A stretch of 13,611 nucleotides of DNA from Nitriliruptorales bacterium. GTDB lineage: Bacteria > Actinomycetota > Nitriliruptoria > Euzebyales > Egibacteraceae. Below the pieces are notes generated by a model that was not told the DNA's origin, made no database searches, and saw only the letters and a program-made list of their open reading frames with translations. The stretch is taken from contig SLNF01000047.1 in the NCBI GenBank assembly GCA_007133145.1, forward strand, positions 1-13,611, in the 5' to 3' direction. Position 1 is the stretch's first letter, and each line of letters opens with the position of its first letter. A program made the position numbers and the translations under genes. Positions 5,900 to 12,975 of the stretch are shown here, piece after piece.

Positions 5900-7346
5900 A
5901 GACCATCACGGGGTCGCCGATGCGGTGGACCATGATGCGGTTCGTCGAACCGGCGCCGCCCGGGCGGCCGGAGACGATGACGACCTTGTCGCCGTGGTTG
6001 GCCCACTGGCCGTCACGCAGGACCCGCTCGGCGCTGGCGAAGAGGTCGGCCTGCTGCTCCTTGAGCGGCACGAGCGCGGCCTCCGCCCCCCACATCAGCG
6101 ACGTGCGGGCCCGCGTCGACTCGACGGGAGTGAGGCCGAGCAGCGGCGAGGGCGGCCGGAACGTGCTCACGACCTGGATCGACGCACCGCTGATCGAATA
6201 GACGACGATCACGCGGGCGCCGACGTCGCTCGCGACCTGCACGGCGGCCTCGGCGACGACACGGGCGACCTTCGTCTCGGTGTTGGGCCCGCGCCACTCC
6301 GGGCGGGGATGCACGAGGTGGGGGGAGGCCTCGGCGACCTCGATGATCTGGGCCATCGTCCGGACCGCCTCGACGGGGTAGCGCCCCGCGGCGGTCTCCC
6401 CCGAGAGCATGACCGCATCGGTGCCGTCGAAGATCGCGTTCGCGACGTCGGAGGCCTCGGCGCGGGTGGCGCGCGGCGAGGTGATCATGCTCTCGAGCAT
6501 CTCCGTGGCGGTGATCACCGGCTTCGCGGCGGCGTTGGCCCGGTAGATGATCTCCTTCTGGATCGCCGGCACGCGCTCGGGGCCGATCTCGACGCCGAGG
6601 TCGCCACGGGCGACCATGACCGCGTCGCTGGCCTCGACGAGCTCGCCGAGCCGCTCGACGGCCTCGGGGCGTTCGAGCTTGGAGACGATCGGCGTGTCCC
6701 CTTCGAGCTCGGCGACGAGGCGGCGGGCGGTCTCGGGGTCCTCGGGCTTGCGCACGAAGGACAGGGCGAGCCAGTCCACACCCATCTTGACCGCGGCCCG
6801 CAGGTCCTCGACGTCCTTCTCGGTGACGCTTGCCGCGCTCACGTCGACCCCGGGGAGGTTCACCCCCTTCTTCGACGTCGCCCAGCCGCCGGCGGCGACG
6901 CGTGCCCACACCCCCTCGTCGGTCACCCTCGTCACGAGCAGGCGGATCGAGCCGTCGGCGACGAGGATGAGCGCGCCAGGGTCGACGTCGTCGGCGAGCG
7001 CCGGGTAGACGACCGGCACGGCGACCTGGCCCTCGCTCTCGTAGGTGTCGAGCTCCTCGAAGCCGGGCCGCAGCAGGACCTCGCTGCCAGTGGCAAGTTC
7101 GAGTCCCTCGGTCGGCAGGATGCCGAGCCGGATCTTCGGCCCCTGCAGGTCGGCGAGGCTGCCGACGTTGCGGCCGAGCTCGACGGCGAGCTCGCGCACC
7201 ATCTCCAGGCGGCGGACGTGGTCGTCGTGGGTGCCGTGGCTGAAGTTCAGCCTCACGACGTCGATGCCGGCCTCGAGGGCGGCACGCAGGGTCTCACGGT
7301 CATCGAGGGATGGTCCGAGGGTCGCCACGATCTTCGCTCGTCGCAC
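5898..7346 (-). CDS. pyk: Pyruvate kinase
   Basis: A 482-residue glycolytic enzyme that converts phosphoenolpyruvate and ADP to pyruvate and ATP. The N-terminus KIVATLGPS and RLNFSHG are typical, as is DLQGPKIRLG. Catalytic and metal residues are present: Lys223 and Glu225 (SKLERP), Asp249 (ARGDLGVE) and Thr281 (VITATEML), each offset by three from the Escherichia coli PykF positions. The barrel continues with MITSPRATRAEASDVANAIFDGTDAVMLSGETA. The C-terminal domain runs from about residue 350 to the end and the length is normal. The GTG start at 7346 has GAGGAG 7 bases upstream in the 72-base gap behind the transporter operon. It is followed closely by the flavoenzyme gene on the same strand. 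Confidence 0.97.
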   Translation of the reverse strand: MRRAKIVATLGPSLDDRETLRAALEAGIDVVRLNFSHGTHDDHVRRLEMVRELAVELGRNVGSLADLQGPKIRLGILPTEGLELATGSEVLLRPGFEELDTYESEGQVAVPVVYPALADDVDPGALILVADGSIRLLVTRVTDEGVWARVAAGGWATSKKGVNLPGVDVSAASVTEKDVEDLRAAVKMGVDWLALSFVRKPEDPETARRLVAELEGDTPIVSKLERPEAVERLGELVEASDAVMVARGDLGVEIGPERVPAIQKEIIYRANAAAKPVITATEMLESMITSPRATRAEASDVANAIFDGTDAVMLSGETAAGRYPVEAVRTMAQIIEVAEASPHLVHPRPEWRGPNTETKVARVVAEAAVQVASDVGARVIVVYSISGASIQVVSTFRPPSPLLGLTPVESTRARTSLMWGAEAALVPLKEQQADLFASAERVLRDGQWANHGDKVVIVSGRPGGAGSTNRIMVHRIGDPVMV

Positions 7347-7391
7347 GGGACGCTCCTCGCCTGTCGGGTCGCGGCCGCTCGCGGCGCGCCT

Positions 7392-7410
7392 GGCGCTGCA
7401 TGGTAGCGCC
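7392..7410 (-). terminator. Hairpin after the BMP transporter operon, overlapping a possible pyk -10 box
   Basis: A perfect 6-bp inverted repeat (ggcgct/agcgcc, 7-base loop) lies 8 bases beyond the last permease stop. It may mark the end of the transporter transcript, although no U tract follows. The same place on the - strand contains TACCAT (7405-7400), a possible -10 box that would give pyk a leader of about 45 bases. The two readings compete and neither is proven. Confidence 0.35.
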
Positions 7411-7418
7411 GCGTGCGC

Positions 7419-8753
7419 TCAGCGCGACCGCTCGAAGGGCTTGCCGACGTCGCCGGGCGGCACCGCGCGACCGATCGCGCCGGCGAGCACGATGATCGTC
7501 ACGACGAACGGCAGGGACTGGAGGAACTGGGCAGGAATCGGATAGCCGGCAACCTCGACCCCGAGCAGCTGCAGGCGGGCGCCGAAGGCCTCGCTGAAGC
7601 CGAAGAGCACCGCCCCACCGAAGGCCGGCCACGGCCGCCACTTGCCGAAGATGAGCGCGGCGAGGGCGATGAAGCCCTTGCCGTTGGTCATGACGTCGTC
7701 GAAGGTCCCGACGGTCTCGAGGGAGAACCACGCCCCGCCGAGGCCGGCGAGCATCCCGCCGATGATCACCGCCTGGTAGCGGGTCTTGATGACGTTGATG
7801 CCGAGCGTCTCGCTGGCGTGGGCGTTCTCGCCGACCGACCGCACCCGCAGGCCCCAGGCCGAGCGGAAGAGCGTGACCTGGACGAGGACGAAGATCACGA
7901 ACATCGACAGGAACACCGGCCGGCCGGTGAAGAGCTGGCCGAGGACCGGCAGCGACGACAGGCCCGGTAGGTCGATCTGCGGCAGGGTCACGCCGCCGCC
8001 GAGGCCCTCGGGGATGATGACCTGCCGGCGCAGGAAGCTCGTGATCCCGATGGCGAGGAGGTTGACCGCGACCCCGGAGACGATCTGGTCGACCCGGAAG
8101 GTGATCGTCATGACCGCGTGGAGCGCGGCCATCATCGCCCCGGTGGCCACCGCGACGACGACCGCGGCGTAGAGCGGCCAGCCGCCGGCGGCCTGGCCGA
8201 CGAGCCCGTAGAAGACGAAGCCGATGCCCGCGCCGGCGAGCATCATCCCCTCGATGCCGATGTTGATGACGCCGGCCCGCTCGCAGAACAGCCCGGCGAG
8301 CGCCCCGAGCGCGATCGGCGTCGCGAGCCGCAGCGACTCCCCGAGCAGGGTGATGACGTTGGTCTGGGGCGTGCCCGACTGCGACAGCGCGGCGACGAGC
8401 ACGAGCGGGACGACGAGGACGGTCCCCGCAACGAGGGCGGGCACCGCAAGACGCGGCAGGCGGCGGTCGAGGATGCCCGCGAGACCGGCGGCGGCGATGA
8501 GCCCGGCGAGCCCCGGCACCGAGACCGACGGGTCGAGGTCGAGGCTCGGGGCCACCGCGCCGACGCCGAACTGCAGGGAGACGCCGTCGCTCGGCAGCTG
8601 CGCCCCCAGCCAGGCGAGCACGACGCCGACGAGGAAGTAGAGGCCGCCGATGATCTCGAGCCGCGACAGGCCGGTGAGGCCACTGCGGGAGACGTCGACG
8701 GTGATCTCGGGCTCGCGCTCCTCGACGCGCGGCGGGGCGGTGTCCTGGGCCAT
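7419..8753 (-). CDS. BMP-family (nucleoside-type) ABC transporter permease, second
   Basis: A 444-residue membrane protein of the branched-chain/ribose permease superfamily, one of the two channel subunits of a BMP-family importer. The diagnostic VINIGIEGMM lies at about 162-171, followed by the long FRVDQIVSGVAVNLLAIG stretch and, near the C-terminus, NGKGFIALAALIFGKWRPWPA. Ahead of the core are about 130 extra residues with a polar acidic start (about 1-30) and several hydrophobic segments (one near 34-53), longer than the roughly 320-residue Bacillus homologues as I recall them. I place the start at ATG 8753, which overlaps the upstream TGA as TGATG; a GTG at 8771 would add six residues but has no ribosome site. 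The last gene of the operon. Confidence 0.92.
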   Translation of the reverse strand: MAQDTAPPRVEEREPEITVDVSRSGLTGLSRLEIIGGLYFLVGVVLAWLGAQLPSDGVSLQFGVGAVAPSLDLDPSVSVPGLAGLIAAAGLAGILDRRLPRLAVPALVAGTVLVVPLVLVAALSQSGTPQTNVITLLGESLRLATPIALGALAGLFCERAGVINIGIEGMMLAGAGIGFVFYGLVGQAAGGWPLYAAVVVAVATGAMMAALHAVMTITFRVDQIVSGVAVNLLAIGITSFLRRQVIIPEGLGGGVTLPQIDLPGLSSLPVLGQLFTGRPVFLSMFVIFVLVQVTLFRSAWGLRVRSVGENAHASETLGINVIKTRYQAVIIGGMLAGLGGAWFSLETVGTFDDVMTNGKGFIALAALIFGKWRPWPAFGGAVLFGFSEAFGARLQLLGVEVAGYPIPAQFLQSLPFVVTIIVLAGAIGRAVPPGDVGKPFERSR

Positions 8754-9943
8754 CAGGTCTGCGCCCCCCACCCGGTCGCCGCGGGCGTCGGACTGCCGCC
8801 CGCCCCGCGCTCCGGTCTGATCCTGAAGAGCGTCCGCACGATCATGTCACCGGCGACGAAGAGGATGACGCTGGCCTGCACGACGCGGACGAGGTCGATG
8901 GAGAGGTCGGCCTGGACCTGCATGAGCGGTGCCCCGGAGAGCAGGCTGCCCCACAGCAGGGCGGCGGGGATGACCGCGAGCGGGTTGCCCCGGGCGATGA
9001 GCGCGATCGCGATGCCGTCGAAGCCGACGTTGCGCAGCAACCCCGGGGTGAGGTGCGCGCTGTCGCCGGCGTTGACGGCGATGATCCCGCCGATGCCGGC
9101 GACCGCCCCGGAGATGAGCATCGACACGACGATGATGCGCGGGACGCTCATCCCCGCGTAGCGCGCCGCCGAGGGGTTCGTCCCGACGGTCCGGATCTGG
9201 AAGCCGAGGGTCGAGCGGGAGACGAGGTACCAGGCGCCGGCGGCGATCGCTACGGCGAGGAGCAGCCCGACCGGCACGGCCGTGCCGGGCACGAGGTCGG
9301 GCAGCTGGCCCGCCGGCAGGATGTCGAGCGTGCGCGGCGTCGAGGCGTCGGGGTCGAGCATGAGCATGGGGTCACGCGAGGTCACGAGCCAGTCGACGAG
9401 GCGCAGCGCGATCGCGTTGAGCATGATCGTGACGATGACCTCGTGCGCGCCGGTCCGGGCCTTGAGCACGCCCGGGATGCCGGCCCACAGCGCCCCGCCG
9501 ACCGCGCCGGCGAGGAGCACGAGCGGCACGAAGAGGATCGCCGGCAGGCCGGCGAGCGCGCCCATCGTGCCGACCCACACGCCGGTGAGTCCCCCGATGA
9601 GCAGCTGCCCTTCGACGCCGATGTTGAAGAGCCCCGCGCGGTAGGCGAGCGCGACGGCGATCCCGGCGACGACGTAGGGCGTCGAGCGCACGAGGGTGCG
9701 CACGATCCGCTCGGGGTTGCCGAAGGCCCCGGCGAACAGCGCGCCGTAGGCCTCGAAGGGGTTGGCCCCGGCGGCGAGCATGACGACCGCGCCGACGAGC
9801 AGGGCGAGCAGGAGGGCGTAGAGGGGAACGGTGACCGGCGCGAGGCGGTGGTAGGTCTCGAGCAACGCCACGGCGCCGCGGCGTTCACCGGCTGGCCCGC
9901 GTCCCTCCGGCGGCCGGCCGCCCTCGTGGGGATCCTGCGCCAT
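8753..9943 (-). CDS. BMP-family (nucleoside-type) ABC transporter permease, first
   Basis: A 396-residue permease that pairs with the following gene product to form the membrane channel. A polar N-terminus (about 1-36, rich in Gly, Pro, Arg, Glu) precedes the first membrane helix (VPLYALLLALLVGAVVMLA). The family signature FNIGVEGQL is at about 106-114, followed by helices including LPAILFVPLVLLAGAVGGALW and, late, GMSVPRIIVVSMLISGAVAG. Start ATG 9943 overlaps the ATPase stop as TGATG, and the gene itself ends in the same kind of TGATG overlap with the next permease, so the subunits should be made in balance. Substrate cannot be read from the permease; nucleosides are inferred from the family and the nearby upp gene. 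Confidence 0.92.
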   Translation of the reverse strand: MAQDPHEGGRPPEGRGPAGERRGAVALLETYHRLAPVTVPLYALLLALLVGAVVMLAAGANPFEAYGALFAGAFGNPERIVRTLVRSTPYVVAGIAVALAYRAGLFNIGVEGQLLIGGLTGVWVGTMGALAGLPAILFVPLVLLAGAVGGALWAGIPGVLKARTGAHEVIVTIMLNAIALRLVDWLVTSRDPMLMLDPDASTPRTLDILPAGQLPDLVPGTAVPVGLLLAVAIAAGAWYLVSRSTLGFQIRTVGTNPSAARYAGMSVPRIIVVSMLISGAVAGIGGIIAVNAGDSAHLTPGLLRNVGFDGIAIALIARGNPLAVIPAALLWGSLLSGAPLMQVQADLSIDLVRVVQASVILFVAGDMIVRTLFRIRPERGAGGSPTPAATGWGAQT

Positions 9944-11493
9944 CAGGCGACCTCCTCGCTGGCACGCACCCCGGCCATGAGCAGGCCGAGGCTTTCGCGG
10001 GTGGCCTCCGCCCGGTCGACGACGTCGGCGAAGTGGCCGCGGTAGAGCACGCCGATGCGGTCGGCGAGGTTGAGGATCTCGTCGAGCTCGGCGCTCACGA
10101 GCAGCACCGCGACGCCGTCGTCGCGTCGGGCGACGAGCTGGCGGTGGATGAACTCGATCGAGCCGACGTCGAGGCCGCGGGTGGGCTGGGCGACGACGAG
10201 GAGGTCGAGCTCGCGCGAGAGCTCCCGGGCGATGACGAGCTTCTGCTGGTTGCCACCCGAGAGCGTGCCCGCCGGCACCCTCGCCGAGGGGGTGCGCACG
10301 TCGTAGTCGGCGATGAGCCGCTCGGCGTGCTCGCGGATGGGGCCGCGCCGCATCACGAACCGGCGGCTGAACGGCTGCCGGTGGTAGGCGTTGAGAACGA
10401 GGTTGTCGTCGAGCGGGTAGCTCGCCACGAGGCCGTCCTTGCCGCGGTCCTCGGGGACGTGGCCGACGCCGGCGTCGGAGATCTGCCGCGGGGTGGCCCG
10501 GGTCATGTCCCGGCCGCCGATGGTGATGCGGCCCGACAACGGCTGGCGGATCCCGGTGAGCGCCTCGACGAGCTCGCGCTGGCCGTTGCCCTCGACCCCG
10601 GCGATGCCGAGGATCTCCCCGGCGCGCAGCTCGAGGTCGAGGTCGCGCACCATCGCGACGCCCCGGTCGTCGGCGACGGTGAGCCGCTCGGTCGCGAGCA
10701 CGACCTCGCCGGGGCTCGCGGGGGCCTTGTCGACGCCGAAGACGACCTCACGACCGACCATGAGCCCGGCGAGGGAGGCCTGGGTGGCCGTCGCCGGATC
10801 GGCGGTGCCGGCGACCCTGCCCCCGCGCAGGACGGTGATGTCGTCGGCGACGGCAAGGACCTCGCGCAGCTTGTGGGTGATGAAGACGATGGAGATGCCC
10901 CGTTCGAGGAGGCTGCGCACGACCTCGAAGAAGCCGTCGACCTCCTGGGGGGTGAGCACCGCGGTGGGCTCGTCGAGGATGAGGATGTCGGCCTCACGGT
11001 AGAGCGCCTTGAGGAGCTCGACCCGCTGCTGCGCGCCGACGGAGAGGTCGCCGGTGCGGGCGTCGGGGTCGACGGCGAGGCCGTAGCGCTCGCTGAGCTC
11101 GGCGACGCGCTCACGCGCGGCGGCGCGGTCGAGCAGCGGGCCCTTCGTGAGCTCGGCGCCGAGGACGACGTTCTCCCAGACGCTGAGCACGGGGATGAGC
11201 TGGAAGTGCTGGTGGACCATGCCGATGCCCGCGGCGATCGCATCGGCCGAAGAGCGGAAGCTCGCGGGCTCCCCGCGGACGCGCAGCTCGCCCTCGTCGG
11301 CCTCGTAGAGCCCGAAGACGATGTTGACGAGGGTGGACTTGCCCGCGCCGTTCTCGCCAAGCAGGCAGTGGATCTCGCCCTCGCGCAGGGCGAAGTCGAT
11401 GCTGTCGTTGGCCACGACGCCGGGGAAGCGCTTCGTGATCCCGCGCGCCTCGAGCACGACGGGGCGCCGGGAGGCGGAGGCGGCCTCGCTCAC
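9943..11493 (-). CDS. BMP-family ABC transporter ATP-binding protein (double domain)
   Basis: A 516-residue ATPase with two ABC modules, as in the sugar/nucleoside importers of the RbsA/YufO group. Module 1 is intact: Walker A GENGAGKST (46-54), Q-loop in MVHQHFQ, signature LSVGAQQR (150-157), Walker B LILDEPTAVLTPQE and HKL as switch. Module 2 (from about 265) is degenerate: its P-loop reads GVEGNGQ (299-305, Gln305 for Lys) and its Walker B reads LLVVAQPT (Ala435-Gln436 for Asp-Glu), while LSGGNQQK and RGLDVGS are kept. One working and one structural site is usual for this group, so this is not a defect. GTG 11493 has GAGGAG 8 bases upstream. The gene follows the receptor gene after an 83-base gap with a strong hairpin. 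Confidence 0.94.
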   Translation of the reverse strand: MSEAASASRRPVVLEARGITKRFPGVVANDSIDFALREGEIHCLLGENGAGKSTLVNIVFGLYEADEGELRVRGEPASFRSSADAIAAGIGMVHQHFQLIPVLSVWENVVLGAELTKGPLLDRAAARERVAELSERYGLAVDPDARTGDLSVGAQQRVELLKALYREADILILDEPTAVLTPQEVDGFFEVVRSLLERGISIVFITHKLREVLAVADDITVLRGGRVAGTADPATATQASLAGLMVGREVVFGVDKAPASPGEVVLATERLTVADDRGVAMVRDLDLELRAGEILGIAGVEGNGQRELVEALTGIRQPLSGRITIGGRDMTRATPRQISDAGVGHVPEDRGKDGLVASYPLDDNLVLNAYHRQPFSRRFVMRRGPIREHAERLIADYDVRTPSARVPAGTLSGGNQQKLVIARELSRELDLLVVAQPTRGLDVGSIEFIHRQLVARRDDGVAVLLVSAELDEILNLADRIGVLYRGHFADVVDRAEATRESLGLLMAGVRASEEVA

Positions 11494-11519
11494 GCTGCTC
11501 GCTCCTCGAGGATGTGGAC

Positions 11520-11549
11520 GGCGCCGGGGCCCGACACGGCCCCGGCGCC
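11520..11549 (-). terminator. Perfect 12-bp hairpin between receptor and ATPase genes
   Basis: The arms ggcgccggggcc (11520-11531) and ggccccggcgcc (11538-11549) pair fully around a 6-base loop. It lies 27 bases after the receptor stop and 26 before the ATPase start, in an operon whose other junctions overlap. No U tract follows on the - strand. It may be a partial terminator or an mRNA 3' end that blocks decay, which would keep receptor levels above those of the membrane complex. The structure is seen directly; the role is inferred. Confidence 0.7.
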
Positions 11550-11576
11550 CGGGATGCTAGCCCACCGACGAGTCCA

Positions 11577-12794
11577 CTACTCGAGGAGCTCGCCGGTGAT
11601 GGGGTCGACGCCGGTGTCGTAGTCGTCGTCGGCGAGGTCAGCCAGCGCGACGTCGAGCGCGTCGAGGACCTCGTCGGGGATGTCGGCGTCGTGCGTCGGG
11701 CTGTAGGCGATGCCGCCGTTGCCCACCGTGAGCGTGTAGAGACGACCATCGAAGGTGCCCTCGATGGCCTCGACGGCGAGCTCGAAGATGCCGACGTCGA
11801 TGCGCTTGAGGGCGCTCGTCACGAGGCGGTCCGCACCGGGGGTCTCACCGTCGCCGAAGGTCGTGAAGTACTCGTCGACGTCGACGCCGATGACCCAGGC
11901 GCCCTGGTCGGCCGCCTCGCGGATGCCGCCGGAGCCGGTCGCGCCGCCGGCGCCCATGATCACGTCGGCGCCCTCACCGATCATCGCCGTGGCCGTCGAG
12001 GCGCCCGCGGCGGGGTCGGTGAAGGAGTCGTGGTAGACGATCTGGGTCGTGACGTCGGGGTTGGCCCGCTCCGCGGCGACCTGGTAGGCGTTGGCGAATC
12101 GCGGGATCGGGGGCACCGACTCGGGACCGCCGATGATGCCGATGACGTTGGACTCGGTGAGCAGGCCCGCGGCGGTCCCGGCGAGGTAGCCGCCCTGGTC
12201 CTCACGCGCCTGGATGCCGACGTAGTTCTCCGGGAACTCCTCCTGGAACTGGTCGACGCCGATCCAGTCGACGTCGGGGTTGGCCTCGGCCGCGGCGGCG
12301 GTGGCGTCCTCGATGAGGAAGCCGTTCGTCACGACGACGTCGGGGTCGTTCTCGAGCATCGCGTCGATGTTCTGCTCGAGCTCGGCCTCCGACTGCGTCT
12401 CGATGAGGTCGAGCTCGACGTCGAAGCAGTCCTCGATCGCGCTCACCCCGCGGAAGGCGAGGGTGTTGAACGTGCCGTCGTCGATCGAGCCGATGTCGGT
12501 GATGAGGCCGATGCGGAAGCCCTCGGGGGCCTCGACGTCGCTGTTCTGCTCACAGAGGTCGTCGAGGGAGACGCCGATCTCCTCGTCGACGACGTCCTCG
12601 GGGTCGACAGCGTCGTCCTCGGGCTCCTCGGCGACGTCGTCGTCCTCGTCGTCCTCGGGCTCGTCGACCTCCTCGGTGTCGTCCTCGGGCTCCTCCTCGG
12701 GCTCCTCGTCGACCTCGTCCTCGGCGCACGCCGCGACGGCGAGGGCGAGGGCGAGCAGGAGCGCGAGCAGGGTCATCCATCGTGTTCGGGACAT
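11577..12794 (-). CDS. BMP-family lipoprotein, substrate receptor of nucleoside-type ABC importer
   Basis: A 405-residue surface lipoprotein. The signal peptide (SRTRW, then a hydrophobic LLALLLALALAV core) ends in a lipobox VAAC with Cys23 as the lipid-bearing residue. Next is a very acidic linker (24-72). The folded domain opens with FRIGLITDIGSIDDGTFN (93-110), typical of the BMP (PnrA-like) family, followed by NIDAMLENDPDVVVTNGF, YVGIQAREDQGGYLAGTAAGLL and GADVIMGAGGATGSGG. Two cysteines (81 and 123) could form a disulfide. ATG 12794 has AGGAGGT upstream at 9 bases; the open frame continues to 13250, but that part lacks any signal peptide or family motif. Known relatives bind purine or other nucleosides, and the exact ligand here is not determined. 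Confidence 0.94.
   Translation of the reverse strand: MSRTRWMTLLALLLALALAVAACAEDEVDEEPEEEPEDDTEEVDEPEDDEDDDVAEEPEDDAVDPEDVVDEEIGVSLDDLCEQNSDVEAPEGFRIGLITDIGSIDDGTFNTLAFRGVSAIEDCFDVELDLIETQSEAELEQNIDAMLENDPDVVVTNGFLIEDATAAAAEANPDVDWIGVDQFQEEFPENYVGIQAREDQGGYLAGTAAGLLTESNVIGIIGGPESVPPIPRFANAYQVAAERANPDVTTQIVYHDSFTDPAAGASTATAMIGEGADVIMGAGGATGSGGIREAADQGAWVIGVDVDEYFTTFGDGETPGADRLVTSALKRIDVGIFELAVEAIEGTFDGRLYTLTVGNGGIAYSPTHDADIPDEVLDALDVALADLADDDYDTGVDPITGELLE
12579..12725 (-). other. Acidic low-complexity linker in the BMP lipoprotein
   Basis: Residues 24-72 of the receptor hold about 34 Asp or Glu among 49, with Pro and Val as the main others. It sits between the lipidated Cys23 and the folded domain, so it would act as a charged tether outside the membrane. 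At DNA level it is a run of GAG, GAC and CCC-type codons without exact tandem copies. Confidence 0.9.
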
Positions 12795-12906
12795 GGTGGG
12801 CCTACCTCCTGGATGGTCACGCCAACGTCGGGCGCAGGGGGCAGCGCTCAGGGGGAGGGGAAGGCGTCGCCTGGCCTGCTGCACTGCTGGGTGGTGCGGT
12901 GGCCAG

Positions 12907-12912
12907 AGTGTA
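12907..12912 (-). promoter_or_regulatory. Candidate -10 box for the BMP transporter operon
   Basis: The - strand reads TACACT, a good match to TAnnnT. Transcription would begin near 12900 and give a leader of about 105 bases before ATG 12794. A convincing -35 hexamer is not visible. The leader shows no riboswitch-like set of paired helices that I could recognise. Confidence 0.4.
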
Positions 12913-12936
12913 GTCCACGAGAGCCTCCGAGCGCGA

Positions 12937-12957
12937 TCGTACGACCGTCGGCGACGG
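12937..12957. promoter_or_regulatory. Two adjacent palindromes between divergent promoters, candidate operator
   Basis: TCGTACGA (12937-12944) is a perfect 8-base palindrome, and it is directly followed by CCGTC-GGC-GACGG (12945-12957), arms of 5 with a 3-base centre. They lie between the opposed -10 boxes of the BMP operon and upp, over the expected -35 zone of upp. A regulator bound here could control both. Short palindromes arise by chance in GC-rich DNA, so this is a candidate only. Confidence 0.35.
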
Positions 12958-12961
12958 CGGC

Positions 12962-12967
12962 TACGAT
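12962..12967 (+). promoter_or_regulatory. -10 box of upp, probably leaderless
   Basis: TACGAT ends 8 bases before ATG 12976, the spacing at which transcription would begin at or next to the start codon. There is no Shine-Dalgarno in between (gcgccgcc). This is the pattern of leaderless actinobacterial genes. Confidence 0.55.
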
Positions 12968-12975
12968 GCGCCGCC

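Noticed and set aside
5835..7406. 523-residue + strand frame antisense to pyruvate kinase
   Set aside because: Asp/Arg/Gly/His-rich shadow with no motif; pyk on the other strand has all catalytic residues.
8754..8771. GTG 8771 as start of the second permease
   Set aside because: No ribosome site upstream, whereas ATG 8753 forms a TGATG junction like that at 9943.
10186..10188. Defective second ATPase module (Gln for catalytic Glu, missing P-loop Lys)
   Set aside because: Degeneracy of the second module is usual in this group of double-domain ATPases, so it is not decay.
10033..11622. 529-residue + strand frame antisense to the ATPase gene
   Set aside because: Low-complexity Asp/Glu/Gly/Val composition, mirror of the opposite strand; no recognisable domain or ribosome site.
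12795..12900. Riboswitch in the leader of the BMP lipoprotein gene
   Set aside because: No recognisable purine or other aptamer core; only short GC-rich self-matches such as aggcg-t-cgcct, which cannot form a useful loop.
12280..12975. Ser-rich N-terminal extension of the upp frame
   Set aside because: It is antisense to the lipoprotein gene (the Ser runs mirror the Asp/Glu linker); Upp of normal length starts at 12976.
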